DNA of 64,000 nt from a virus. Below are positions 1 to 9,083 of the stretch, one piece after another. The translations under genes were made by a program, and so were the position numbers. Numbering within the stretch: the stretch's first letter is position 1; each line of letters begins with the position of its first letter. Below the pieces are notes generated by a model that worked only from the letters and a program-made list of their open reading frames with translations, was not told the origin of the DNA and made no database searches. The DNA is taken from positions 1 to 64,000 of IMG/VR virus record IMGVR_UViG_3300033571_019687, one strand, 5' to 3'.

Positions 1-324
1 GCAAGAGGTGGTCAATCATGGCATAATTATGGTGCTGCTATTGATATAGTATTACTTGTTGATAGAGATAGAAATGGTACATTTGAAGCCGCATCATGGG
101 AATCTAATGTAGATTTTGATGGTGATGGTATTGCTGATTGGGTAGAAGTTGTTAGAATTTTCAAAAAGTATGGTTGGTCATGGGGTGGTGATTGGAAAGG
201 TAATTTGGTAGATTTACCACACTTTGAAAAAACCAGTGGATTAAGAATATCAGATGCTTTAATTAGATATAATGACCCTAAACAGTCTTTTACAGAAAAC
301 GGTGTTAAATATATTAGATTTTAA
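1..324 (+). CDS. Peptidase M15-type endolysin (3' part)
   Basis: Open from base 1 to the TAA at 322-324, so the N-terminus lies outside the window. The visible 107 residues contain SWHNYGAAIDIV and, about 60 residues later, LPHFEKT. These match the two zinc-ligand motifs of M15 (VanY / L-alanyl-D-glutamate peptidase) enzymes, SxHxxGxAxD and xxHxE, with ligands His, Asp and the second His. Family members cut the stem-peptide cross-links of peptidoglycan, and phage versions act as lysins at the end of infection. An acidic DFDGDGIADW stretch between the motifs looks like an inserted calcium-binding-type loop. It converges on the DNA polymerase gene with a shared terminator between them. Confidence 0.8.
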   Translation, partial: ARGGQSWHNYGAAIDIVLLVDRDRNGTFEAASWESNVDFDGDGIADWVEVVRIFKKYGWSWGGDWKGNLVDLPHFEKTSGLRISDALIRYNDPKQSFTENGVKYIRF

Positions 325-325
325 T

Positions 326-354
326 AAATAAGGCCTCAAATTGAGGCCTTATTT
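326..354. terminator. Bidirectional intrinsic terminator
   Basis: A near-perfect inverted repeat, AAATAAGGCCTCAA / TTGAGGCCTTATTT, separates the convergent lysin and DNA polymerase genes. The G/C core GGCCTC lies inside A/T flanks that give a U-tract on either strand. Confidence 0.85.
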
Positions 355-356
355 AT

Positions 357-3300
357 TTAGATAGTAAATGATTCTTCTAAGAAAGGTAAATCAAATATTA
401 CATCGTCTTTACCCCAAATATCCGGATTATAGTTATACGGTTTCCAAAACTCAATTTCTCGATCTTCTGGTGTAAATACATCTCTTATTATATCATCTTG
501 ATCTTTTTCACTTAGTGGTTGTCCACTAACTAATTCAAGTTCACTCCTTAGCCAAGTGAATTCTTCTACTGGCTTTTTAATTATTATACGATCTCTAACA
601 TCTTTATCAAAAACAGTTAAGAAATTTTCAACTTTTTTGTTTATGGCATCAATGTATTTTGGCACATTAAAGTTAATATTAAAATTCTTATCCTTTGTTA
701 ATACAACTTCGGATGGTACATATTTTGCATTAAAATCACCAGTTGCTTTATCTATTGCTGAATCACCGGCTGATTTTGTTTTTCCGGTATTAATATAATA
801 GATATAATCACCTTTATTAACTTTTAACCCATGTTTAATAATAAGTTCCATGTGAATTTGCATTGGTAAAGGTTGACCATTTTTATTTGTGCCTCTATTC
901 AAATACTCATCAACAGTACACTTAACTTTAGATTTATTAATAATTTTGTAAATCGGTATTGATCTATCAGTTATCATCTTTATGTAATCATAATAATACT
1001 TTACAAACCCATAACCATCACCAGCCAATAAATACTTTAATGATGTATCAACAAACTCTTTTTCAAATTCGGATGCCTTTCTGTTTTTAATACTAGCACC
1101 TGTTTTAGTTATTTTACCTTCGTGAGTCATTAATGCATAATTTTTCCTAGCAAAGTTAATACCAACAGGCCACGTTTTTTCCAATGCAAGCCCCATTTGT
1201 TTTCTCATTGCAATATCATTATATTCGGCAACTCTGGCTTCATAACCAACATACTCTTTATCTTTTTCAACAAGATAGTTTAAACCTTTGCCGATATATC
1301 TATATTCTTTATCTTCTTCTGGACAAGAAAAGTTAACACCATCAGTATCCATCAAAACAGGTTTATAACCATGTTTCATAAAGAAATGCAACATTGATCT
1401 AAGATACTGTCTACCACTTGTTGTTGTTAACTCACTTTGTTTAATATCGGCCCAGTAGAACACATCCGGTGCTGACATACCCCCAAAGAAAGAGTTAATA
1501 AGAATTTTAATAGGTAATTGTAATGCATCATAAAAGGCTGCCATTGCATAATCACCTTCTTTTTTATACTTCTTAGAAAGATTTTTAGCCACAAACCTTT
1601 CTGAGTGAAAATACCCTAATGCTGATTTTAGAATACCTGATATGTCAACATCCGGGAATAAATCTAACAATAATTCTAATGATGGATAAAGAGATGCAAA
1701 GTCACATTTCATAATGTTCTTAACATATCCAACAAGTGTTAATCTTGATAATCCACCAATTAGCGTTCTCTTTTCTGTTTTAAGTGGTATAGGCAATTTA
1801 TTTTCATAAGACCATGCAATCATAATCTTATTCCATAATGAAGCATTACCACTAACAGCACCTTGTTCTAATGTAATAGGAACAAGTTTTGCAATCATGA
1901 ATGCCGGTTGATTATAGATATTATCTATTTTAAGTGTTTCATCCACGTCATTAAGCAAATACCGTTTAATGATATATTCACCACTTACTCTTGACATACT
2001 ATCATCAGCATAATTATATAACTTACGATAACAATCGTTTAAGTATTTTGCTATTTTACTATCTTCTTTAACTAATTCTAAATCTAATTTACCACTATCT
2101 TTATACTCCTCAAATGCGGGGTTAACTAATAACTGGTTAACAAGTTTTTTATCATTTTGGTATTTATCTTTATCTAAAGATAATCCATCAATACAATCTG
2201 TAATACTTTTTTGAGTTTGAGTTAAATTAACTACGGGTTTATTTTTAAAGTAAAGACCGATACTTTCATTAAAGTAATAAGGTTCTTTACTATTCTCTAT
2301 TTCAGTAATACTATCACCCTTTCTTATATAAACCCTATCTTTACCTGCAACACCATTATATTCTGCCAAATACTTCAAACTATAACTTTCGAGTTCTGAG
2401 TTAATGGCCATTGCACGTCTACCAGCGATGGCAGTATCAACAATACTATATCCATCACAAACTAACTGTTTATAACTCTCAGTTTCACCACCTAATTTTA
2501 ATGTTTTATTAGCAAAATATGCTCTGCTATTAGAACCTGTAGGTGGTACTAACACATCAGATATAGTAAATCCTTCATTTTTTAATCTTTCATCTATAAA
2601 TGGATAATCAAAAGAAAAACCATTATGAGTAATAATAACAGCAGGTTTAATTTCATGTATTTTTCTAAATGCATCTTGTATTAGATTTAATTCACTACCC
2701 GACTCTTTAATATTAAAGAGGTGTTCTTCACCAAAAGTTGTTTTAATACCTATGGATTCAATACTAGAAAACTTAGGATCTAAACCGGTTGTTTCAATAT
2801 CAAGAGATAACTTATTCAATTTATCATAAGTCATACCTTTAAATAATCTTTTACCGGTTGCAATAAGATATTGTTCTTGTGCTGATGGTAATACGAAAAA
2901 ATCTTGAATTTTATGTATTTTATCTGTTAACTTTCTACCACATGCGTCTGAAAACCCTTTAAGTGCTTCGTCTGATGCTAACTTATATGAAGTTAATACA
3001 TATTTACCTCTGAAATCATTGACTTCTTTTACATCTATTTTAAAATCTTCAAGTATTTTTTGGAATGCTCTTCTTTTACGTTTATCTTCAATCTGATCTT
3101 GTAATTTTATATAGTTATCATGTAGTTCATCTATATAACTCATATCATCAAAAAAAACTAAAGCTCTTTTCGAATACGGGTCTATTCCACCATCATTGAA
3201 AAATTTGACCATGTTGTTAAAACCGCTTTTACATGTTAAAAAGTAGTTGTAACCATTTCTATAACGTTCGTTATCAGAATCTATGCTTATGTTTTCAATG

Positions 3301-3596
3301 GTAATACCAAGTCTGTCCATTTCAGACTTAATTCTTGGACTACTTTGATTATAAAAATTAAACAGCTTTTTTAATAACTGTAAATCTTGCATCCACATGA
3401 ATGACGTAAATCTATCATATTCATGTGTTAATTTACCATTTTCGTCTTGTTTATATTTTATGATACGATTATTTCTTTTATCATAAACAACATTGACTAT
3501 GCGTTCTTCCGGGTCATGGCCCTCAATAAAAGTTTTAAATGCGAGTTTTTTGTCCTCGGCAGACATGTTTTTTAATTTTTCTACGTAACTGATCAT
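357..3596 (-). CDS. Family B DNA polymerase (T4 gp43-like)
   Basis: Replicative polymerase with 3'-5' proofreading. Exo I is DIETTG (D266, E268), Exo II is THNGFSFD (N325, D330), and Exo III is YLLND (Y546, D550). Polymerase motif A is DFASLYPS (D632), motif B is KILINSFFGG (K697, N701), and motif C is MDTDG (D750, D752). All catalytic acids are present, so it should be active. At 1079 aa it is longer than T4 gp43 (about 900 aa). The extra length lies in roughly 260 residues before Exo I and in 300 residues between the exonuclease and motif A. The A-to-B spacing is only about 65 residues, shorter than in T4/RB69. It starts 17 nt after the small gene at 3614-4027 and is probably cotranscribed with it. 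Confidence 0.95.
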   Translation of the reverse strand: MISYVEKLKNMSAEDKKLAFKTFIEGHDPEERIVNVVYDKRNNRIIKYKQDENGKLTHEYDRFTSFMWMQDLQLLKKLFNFYNQSSPRIKSEMDRLGITIENISIDSDNERYRNGYNYFLTCKSGFNNMVKFFNDGGIDPYSKRALVFFDDMSYIDELHDNYIKLQDQIEDKRKRRAFQKILEDFKIDVKEVNDFRGKYVLTSYKLASDEALKGFSDACGRKLTDKIHKIQDFFVLPSAQEQYLIATGKRLFKGMTYDKLNKLSLDIETTGLDPKFSSIESIGIKTTFGEEHLFNIKESGSELNLIQDAFRKIHEIKPAVIITHNGFSFDYPFIDERLKNEGFTISDVLVPPTGSNSRAYFANKTLKLGGETESYKQLVCDGYSIVDTAIAGRRAMAINSELESYSLKYLAEYNGVAGKDRVYIRKGDSITEIENSKEPYYFNESIGLYFKNKPVVNLTQTQKSITDCIDGLSLDKDKYQNDKKLVNQLLVNPAFEEYKDSGKLDLELVKEDSKIAKYLNDCYRKLYNYADDSMSRVSGEYIIKRYLLNDVDETLKIDNIYNQPAFMIAKLVPITLEQGAVSGNASLWNKIMIAWSYENKLPIPLKTEKRTLIGGLSRLTLVGYVKNIMKCDFASLYPSLELLLDLFPDVDISGILKSALGYFHSERFVAKNLSKKYKKEGDYAMAAFYDALQLPIKILINSFFGGMSAPDVFYWADIKQSELTTTSGRQYLRSMLHFFMKHGYKPVLMDTDGVNFSCPEEDKEYRYIGKGLNYLVEKDKEYVGYEARVAEYNDIAMRKQMGLALEKTWPVGINFARKNYALMTHEGKITKTGASIKNRKASEFEKEFVDTSLKYLLAGDGYGFVKYYYDYIKMITDRSIPIYKIINKSKVKCTVDEYLNRGTNKNGQPLPMQIHMELIIKHGLKVNKGDYIYYINTGKTKSAGDSAIDKATGDFNAKYVPSEVVLTKDKNFNINFNVPKYIDAINKKVENFLTVFDKDVRDRIIIKKPVEEFTWLRSELELVSGQPLSEKDQDDIIRDVFTPEDREIEFWKPYNYNPDIWGKDDVIFDLPFLEESFTI

Positions 3597-3613
3597 TTTA
3601 AACGAAATAGTGA

Positions 3614-4027
3614 TTAGACTTGTTGAACATCTACACGTATGAAAGAATCGAGAATATGAATTTCTAAAGGTTCATGAATAGGCATAATAAGCTTACCGAC
3701 TAAATCTACTTCACCATTAAAATCAAAAAAAGTTATATTAAATTCACCATAAAATACACCCGGAGTATCAGTATCTTCTTCTCTGAACCTATAAGTAATA
3801 AAATAATCTATTTCTATTGGTTCAGCATCACCATCACATGTGTTAACTAACTGAATATCTGCTTCTGCATTGGCTATTTTATATATACCCTTTTTTGATT
3901 TCATTGAAAATGTTATTTGTGCATTTTCAATAAGTGACTCAAATTTTTTATAATCGTACCTTGTATCCCTAATCAATTTCATTTTAAGGGTTGGTAAAGT
4001 CGCATTTTGTTTAATATAAAATACCAT
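3614..4027 (-). CDS. Hypothetical beta-rich protein upstream of polymerase
   Basis: 137 aa, with alternating hydrophobic strands. The C-terminal half (GVFYGEFNITF, then GKLIMPIHEPLEIHI) resembles the beta-sandwich N-terminal domains of some phage capsid- or baseplate-attached proteins, but I cannot name a family with confidence. A CTATTTA element lies 18 nt before its start, the class otherwise found before virion genes, so a late structural role is likelier than a replication role. It sits between the helicase and the DNA polymerase on the same strand. Confidence 0.6.
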   Translation of the reverse strand: MVFYIKQNATLPTLKMKLIRDTRYDYKKFESLIENAQITFSMKSKKGIYKIANAEADIQLVNTCDGDAEPIEIDYFITYRFREEDTDTPGVFYGEFNITFFDFNGEVDLVGKLIMPIHEPLEIHILDSFIRVDVQQV

Positions 4028-4037
4028 TTTTATAGTC

Positions 4038-4052
4038 GTTTATATTAAATAG
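4038..4052 (-). promoter_or_regulatory. CTATTTA late-promoter-like element
   Basis: On the minus strand it reads CTATTTAATATAAAC, 18 nt upstream of the ATG of the 137-aa gene at 4027. It matches the window-wide consensus CTATTTA(A/C)nnTAAAA. Confidence 0.6.
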
Positions 4053-4055
4053 ATG

Positions 4056-5438
4056 TTACTCCCAAACCATGAAATGAAGTGTGTGTTTAGGTCTAGTTGA
4101 AGCAACATAATGAACATTTCGGGACTCAATGTCAATATCATCTGTTTCTTTATCTATGAAAGAATAATCATAAATATCATATCCAGAATCATAACATAGA
4201 CCCGGTTCAATAGAATTAACAACTACAACATTATCAAATTCTCTACCTTTACTTTTGTGAATAGATGTAACAAAATTATTTAAGTTTTGATTTTTATATA
4301 TAAAATTCAACATTTCTGATGTTGAGGAAAATCCAGTAACACGGCGTAATTTCTTTTGGATACGTTCATTAATTTGGTTTTGTGACATTAATGTTAATTC
4401 CTCCTGAGTGAAATAATTAAAATATTTAAGAGGTATCTTATTGTTTAATGCCCATAGTTCAATATCTTTAATAACTCGATTTGTTCTCGCAAGAACTGTT
4501 GTACCTTCACTCATTAGTAGCTCCTTCAAATCGTTTTTCGCAATTAAACTATTATGAACATAACCAGAATTTTTAGATTGTGGTTTAGCAAATAAAGTGG
4601 AAAAATTATTGGCATAACTAACAATACTAGTATCTGATCTAAAGTTAATAGATAAAGTCATGTGTATTGTATTTTTAGCGTTTGTTAATAATGATTTAAC
4701 TAACGCACAGTTAGCACCAGAAAATCCATAAATTGATTGACACTCATCTCCTGTCAGATAATATTGATTAGCATCCATCGCCAATAATATACGCATTTGT
4801 ATTGAAGACGTATCTTGATATTCATCAACAAATACGTGTTCGTATTTTTTGTAAAAATATTTTTTGAAAATAGGTGATGATACGTTATCATAAGTTTCAA
4901 TCAACATATCAGAAAAATCTCTGGCCCTTTTGGTTTTCAAAAACTCACTATATGCTTTAAAAATTTCTGGGTAAGGCATTTTAGCCGCTTTAATACCCTC
5001 ACGCTTTTCAAGTTTATACGCTGAAATTGCGGCAGATATTACAGTTTCATTTTCGTATAAATCTTCAATAAATTTAGCAGTTTCTTCTTTTTGTTCCTTT
5101 GTTATCGCTCTTCGCCATAATATCGTAACATAATCTCTCAAAAAATCATTAAAAGTACATATTGCCTTATTTTTACCCATTTTTGCTAAAGCATGTTGGG
5201 TAAAGGAGTGTATTGTTGTAATTTTAATACCAGTATCATAACCGATACGAGTTTTAAGTTCATTTACAGCATCATTTGTAAATGAAAAGAATATAATGCT
5301 TTCCGGATTTACTCCACGTTCTAATAATGTTTTAAGTCTATTAACACAAGAAAATGTTTTACCACTACCAGCAGTAGCATCTAATATAACTGAGTCTACG
5401 CCTGAATATTCTATAAACTGTTTCTGTTCTTGAGTCAT
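4056..5438 (-). CDS. UvrD/Rep-like SF1A DNA helicase
   Basis: ATP-dependent 3'-5' DNA helicase by family. Q motif is near residues 3-7, and motif I is ATAGSGKT (residues 21-28). Motif II is VDEYQDTS, motif III is LTGDECQSIYGFSGA, and motif IV is INFRSDTSIV. Motif V is HKSKGREFDNVVVV and motif VI is VHYVASTRPK. The UvrD/PcrA layout is complete, but at 460 aa it is compact because the accessory 1B/2B domains are short, as in phage enzymes. Its role in this phage is inferred to be replication or recombination, comparable to T4 Dda, which belongs to a different SF1 branch. A good Bacteroidota-type promoter precedes it. Confidence 0.9.
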   Translation of the reverse strand: MTQEQKQFIEYSGVDSVILDATAGSGKTFSCVNRLKTLLERGVNPESIIFFSFTNDAVNELKTRIGYDTGIKITTIHSFTQHALAKMGKNKAICTFNDFLRDYVTILWRRAITKEQKEETAKFIEDLYENETVISAAISAYKLEKREGIKAAKMPYPEIFKAYSEFLKTKRARDFSDMLIETYDNVSSPIFKKYFYKKYEHVFVDEYQDTSSIQMRILLAMDANQYYLTGDECQSIYGFSGANCALVKSLLTNAKNTIHMTLSINFRSDTSIVSYANNFSTLFAKPQSKNSGYVHNSLIAKNDLKELLMSEGTTVLARTNRVIKDIELWALNNKIPLKYFNYFTQEELTLMSQNQINERIQKKLRRVTGFSSTSEMLNFIYKNQNLNNFVTSIHKSKGREFDNVVVVNSIEPGLCYDSGYDIYDYSFIDKETDDIDIESRNVHYVASTRPKHTLHFMVWE

Positions 5439-5466
5439 CTTAAAGAGAGGTATTATGTGTACTATG

Positions 5467-5498
5467 CAAATATAGTCATAAATTACGAGATAACCAAA
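5467..5498 (-). promoter_or_regulatory. Bacteroidota-type promoter for the helicase gene
   Basis: On the minus strand, TTTG (5498-5495), a 20-nt spacer and TATATTTG (5474-5467) match the Bacteroidota primary-sigma consensus TTTG-N19-21-TAnnTTTG. The predicted start of transcription lies about 20 nt before the ATG at 5438. Confidence 0.75.
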
Positions 5499-5515
5499 TC
5501 CTGACGTATTTATTA

Positions 5516-5530
5516 CTATTTATATTCATA
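5516..5530 (+). promoter_or_regulatory. CTATTTA late-promoter-like element
   Basis: CTATTTATATTCATA on the plus strand, 21 nt before the ATG at 5544. It lies back to back with the host-type promoter of the divergent helicase gene. Confidence 0.55.
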
Positions 5531-5543
5531 AACAGACTATAAC

Positions 5544-6578
5544 ATGGCGAAAAAACTAATAATTACAGAGCAGCAAGCATTAAGACTGCAAGAAATGTTA
5601 CAAAAGAAAACTATTAAAGAAAATCCTAATTTAAAAGATATCTACAACAATACCTTAGCTGGTATGAAATCTGGTGGTTCTACACAAACTAATACTAAAG
5701 TTAATAGTAGTACACCTAATAGTAGTATACCTAATAGTTTCTCACAAACACCTACTAAAGTTAATAGTACACCCAATAATTCTCAACAAAAAATTGTAGC
5801 AAATAATACGGGAGCAAAAATCGAAAAAACATTTATACCGAACCATACAGGTAAGATATATATGTCTCAGTTAATAGATGATGCAGTTAGCAACGTATAC
5901 TTATTTAAGATAATCTATAATGAAGGTAGTGATACAGCCGTACTTACATTAAATTCTGATAAATCAATTACGAATACTAATGGTGAAGTAAGGCAGTATG
6001 ATATATTTAATGATGTAGAATACTTTCCTAACTTTGTAGATGTTGAAAAAACAGATGGTTCTGGTTTTAGAGTAACTCAAGTAGGTCAAATGCAATTAAA
6101 TGATGATCAATGGGTTGTTACAAAACCTATTAAATTGGCTTTAGGGTTTAGAAGTAATATTAATGAATCTAAAGAAATAAATCCAAAGAAAAAAGTTTAT
6201 AAACTAACTGAGACGCAATTAAATATGCTTAAAAGTAAGGGTATGTTAAAAGAGGATGATGATCCTTGTTGGGACGGTTATAAACAATATGGTACTAAAG
6301 ATAAAGACGGTAAAGAAGTTCCAAACTGTGTACCAATTAATGAAGAGGAATCTTTTTTAGATTCTTTACCAAAATCAAAATCAGATGAAATGATTATTGA
6401 TACAGATGAAAAATTCGTTTTAACAATTAAAAAAGATCCAGTCAACTTTGATTTAATAGAAAGAATTAAAAATCTTATTGATGAGCATAACGACTGGTAT
6501 GAAAAAGAGGCAGATAGTAGATTAGCATCGGAAAAAGATGAACAGCATTTTAACCCTATGTTTGAAAATAAAAAATAA
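5544..6578 (+). CDS. Putative virion protein sharing a domain with the 662-aa protein
   Basis: 344 aa. The N-terminus carries a KLIITEQQALRLQEM-type helix, and residues about 210-230 carry a second version (KLTETQLNMLKSKGMLKE). Residues 30-90 are a Ser/Thr/Asn/Pro-rich linker. Residues about 102-202 form a beta-rich domain with YNEG, TLNSD, GEVRQYDIFN and WVVTKPIKL signatures, and the same domain occurs near residues 262-362 of the 662-aa protein at 14363-16351. The acidic C-terminal third is helical. A CTATTTA element upstream suggests late expression. LQE/IKE sites near residues 17 and 26 could be prohead-protease sites. No enzymatic motif is visible. Confidence 0.7.
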   Translation: MAKKLIITEQQALRLQEMLQKKTIKENPNLKDIYNNTLAGMKSGGSTQTNTKVNSSTPNSSIPNSFSQTPTKVNSTPNNSQQKIVANNTGAKIEKTFIPNHTGKIYMSQLIDDAVSNVYLFKIIYNEGSDTAVLTLNSDKSITNTNGEVRQYDIFNDVEYFPNFVDVEKTDGSGFRVTQVGQMQLNDDQWVVTKPIKLALGFRSNINESKEINPKKKVYKLTETQLNMLKSKGMLKEDDDPCWDGYKQYGTKDKDGKEVPNCVPINEEESFLDSLPKSKSDEMIIDTDEKFVLTIKKDPVNFDLIERIKNLIDEHNDWYEKEADSRLASEKDEQHFNPMFENKK

Positions 6579-6580
6579 AA

Positions 6581-6608
6581 AAAAAGAGGACTTTAAAGTC
6601 CTCTTTTT
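6581..6608. terminator. Bidirectional intrinsic terminator
   Basis: Perfect palindrome AAAAAGAGGACTTT / AAAGTCCTCTTTTT between two convergent genes, giving a U-tract on each strand. Confidence 0.85.
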
Positions 6609-6610
6609 TT

Positions 6611-9013
6611 TTATTCGGTAATAACCAATAGCTCACCGTTTTCAATATAAATCTTAAAAAATGCATCATATCCACCTTGTTTTATTATTGCATCAGATAG
6701 TTTATTTTCTACTTCAAATTCTATCACACGTTTAACCTCTCTTGCACCATATTTACTAACATCTGATTTACTTAATATATAATCTAATACTTCCGGTTCG
6801 TATCCTACCTCAATATTATTGACTCTTATCTCATCAATCAGATCAATCATTTCTTTCTTAATAATGGCTTTAATGGTATCATCATTAAGATCTTTTAAGA
6901 ATATCATCTCATTTACTCTATTAATGAATTCTGGTTTAAAGTATTTATTAATCTCATCTTTAATTATATTCTCTTTATAATCTTTTTGAGTGGTAAATCC
7001 TACAGGTTTATAATCTATACTTTTTTTAACCCCTATATTAGATGTACAGATAATTATAGTGTTTTTGAAATCTACTTTAACCCCGCTCGCATCAGTAGCA
7101 TAACCTTCATCAAAAATATTCATAAATATATCAAATACAGATGGATGAGCCTTTTCTATTTCATCTAATAATATAACACTATATGGTTTATTTTTTACAC
7201 TATTTGTTAATTGACCACCTTCATCGTAACCAATATATCCGGGAGGTGACCCTAATAACCTTGATGCATCATGTTTTTCTTTATATTCATTCATATCAAG
7301 TCTAATTAATGAGGAATCTGATCCATAAACCTCTTTAGCAACTGTTTTAGCGATAAGTGTTTTACCTACACCAGTACTACCAATTAATGCTATTACAGTT
7401 GGTTTACCATGCCTTTTAACACCAACTTTACTTCTTTTAATTGCATAAGATATTTTTTTTACAGCATCTGCTTGACCAATAATAATTGAATTTAAATTAG
7501 TTTCTAAATCTTCTAATACCTTAAACTCATTATTATCAACTCGATTTAAAGGAATACCGGTCATTGATGAAACTACATGTCTTATGGTATCCGGATTAAC
7601 TGGTATTATATTTGTTTTTCTATCATTATCGTATTTTAATCTTGCCTCTTTAAGTTGTTGTTCAACTTTTTGTTCTTCTTGTTTTAATTCCGCAGCGACT
7701 TCATATCTTTGTTCAATAACAACATTTTGTTTTTCTTGTCTAATCACTTCCAGTTCCTTTTCTAATTGTAATATATCTTTTGGTAAATCTATTGTCATTT
7801 GAGTTTTTGACCCAGCTTCGTCCATAATATCTATTGCTTTATCAGGGAATGCTCTATTGGTTATGTATTTATCAGCCAAATTAAGTATTTCCTCTATCAC
7901 ATCATCAGTATAACGAACTCTATGATGTAATTCATAAATATACTTAATACCATTAAGAATATCTCTAGTTTCATTTTTTGAAGGTTCCTTAACTATTATT
8001 TTCTGAAACCTCCTAGATAATGCCGAATCTTTTTCTATTACTCTAAACTCACTATTTGTCGTTGCTCCTATACATTGTATATCACCACGAGATAATGCTG
8101 GTTTAAGCAAATTTGCCAAATCGCTTGCACCATGACCACCGCCTGCACCAACAATTGTGTGCATTTCATCAATAAACAATACAATGTTGCGGTCTTTTCT
8201 ACAAATATCAATAATGGTTTTTATCTTCTCCTCAAATTGCCCTCTAATACCCGTTCCAGCCACGAGATTGGTTAAACTTAATTCATATACCTTTTTATTA
8301 AGCAACTGCGCTGGTGCGGTTTTATTTGCTATTCTGAGGGCTAATCCTTCTATGATCATAGTCTTACCACTACCAGCCGGCCCAACTAATGCCGCACAGT
8401 TTTTTTTCTTCCTTAATAATATTTGACATATTTGGTTTATCTCATCATCTCTACCAATTAAATCATCTATTCTACCTTCTCTAGCTTTTTGAACCAAATC
8501 AATAAAATATTCTTGATTAGAACTTTCCTCATTTTTTAATTCAACTTTTTGTTGTTGAGATCTGGTTTTTCTAACTGTTTTTTCCTCTTTTTCTTCAACT
8601 ACTTTATTGGATGGGTTAAATTTATTTAAAACTTCCGGTGTTACGTTATGAGGTGCTAACACTCTATATAATTTAGTACCTTTTCTTGATAATATATCCA
8701 ACGCAATCTCTTTAACATATCCATAATCGTCTTGGATTTTTGATGAAAATTTATCAAGAATATTCTCTAACACCCTTTCACTTATAGGTCTATTAGTATA
8801 ACTAATGTCCTTATCTAACGTCGATATATACCTTGTTAAATCATTTAACATGTCATCATAAGATTTAACATTATTTCTAAAATGTTTAGAAATTGGATTA
8901 TTATCGGTAAGTAAAGCATATATAAGATGTTCTGTTTTTACTCTACTAGAACTATACTTTACTGCTAAATTTAATGCTTCCTCATATATTTTATCAAAAA
9001 ATTCATTCTTCAT
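6611..9013 (-). CDS. ClpC-type AAA+ unfoldase
   Basis: 800-aa two-ring Hsp100 protein. A Clp-N repeat domain (residues 1-135) begins FFDKIYEEALNLA. The D1 ATPase has Walker A GPAGSGKT (about 209-216) and Walker B LFIDEMHT (about 280). The middle coiled coil is short (about 415-460, with a UVR-like EQRYEVAAELKQEEQ), typical of ClpC rather than ClpB. D2 has Walker A GSTGVGKT (about 545), Walker B VILLDEIEKAH and an EFINRVNE arginine-finger region. After the second sensor there is a PVGF segment (V671-G672-F673) at the place of the ClpP-docking tripeptide of ClpC/ClpA. ClpB lacks this loop. I infer an ATP-driven unfoldase that can couple to a ClpP protease, presumably the host's because no ClpP is encoded here. 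Confidence 0.92.
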   Translation of the reverse strand: MKNEFFDKIYEEALNLAVKYSSSRVKTEHLIYALLTDNNPISKHFRNNVKSYDDMLNDLTRYISTLDKDISYTNRPISERVLENILDKFSSKIQDDYGYVKEIALDILSRKGTKLYRVLAPHNVTPEVLNKFNPSNKVVEEKEEKTVRKTRSQQQKVELKNEESSNQEYFIDLVQKAREGRIDDLIGRDDEINQICQILLRKKKNCAALVGPAGSGKTMIIEGLALRIANKTAPAQLLNKKVYELSLTNLVAGTGIRGQFEEKIKTIIDICRKDRNIVLFIDEMHTIVGAGGGHGASDLANLLKPALSRGDIQCIGATTNSEFRVIEKDSALSRRFQKIIVKEPSKNETRDILNGIKYIYELHHRVRYTDDVIEEILNLADKYITNRAFPDKAIDIMDEAGSKTQMTIDLPKDILQLEKELEVIRQEKQNVVIEQRYEVAAELKQEEQKVEQQLKEARLKYDNDRKTNIIPVNPDTIRHVVSSMTGIPLNRVDNNEFKVLEDLETNLNSIIIGQADAVKKISYAIKRSKVGVKRHGKPTVIALIGSTGVGKTLIAKTVAKEVYGSDSSLIRLDMNEYKEKHDASRLLGSPPGYIGYDEGGQLTNSVKNKPYSVILLDEIEKAHPSVFDIFMNIFDEGYATDASGVKVDFKNTIIICTSNIGVKKSIDYKPVGFTTQKDYKENIIKDEINKYFKPEFINRVNEMIFLKDLNDDTIKAIIKKEMIDLIDEIRVNNIEVGYEPEVLDYILSKSDVSKYGAREVKRVIEFEVENKLSDAIIKQGGYDAFFKIYIENGELLVITE

Positions 9014-9041
9014 AAGCTACATATTATTATAATATAATTAT

Positions 9042-9059
9042 AACCAAAAAAATTTGGTT
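9042..9059. promoter_or_regulatory. Inverted repeat between divergent genes (possible operator)
   Basis: AACCAAA-AAAA-TTTGGTT, a perfect 7-bp inverted repeat, sits in the 70-bp gap between the divergent ClpC-like and KTSC genes. It could be an operator for either. I see no complete TAnnTTTG or CTATTTA element in this gap. Confidence 0.35.
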
Positions 9060-9083
9060 TTCCAAAAAAAACATCTTAAATTT

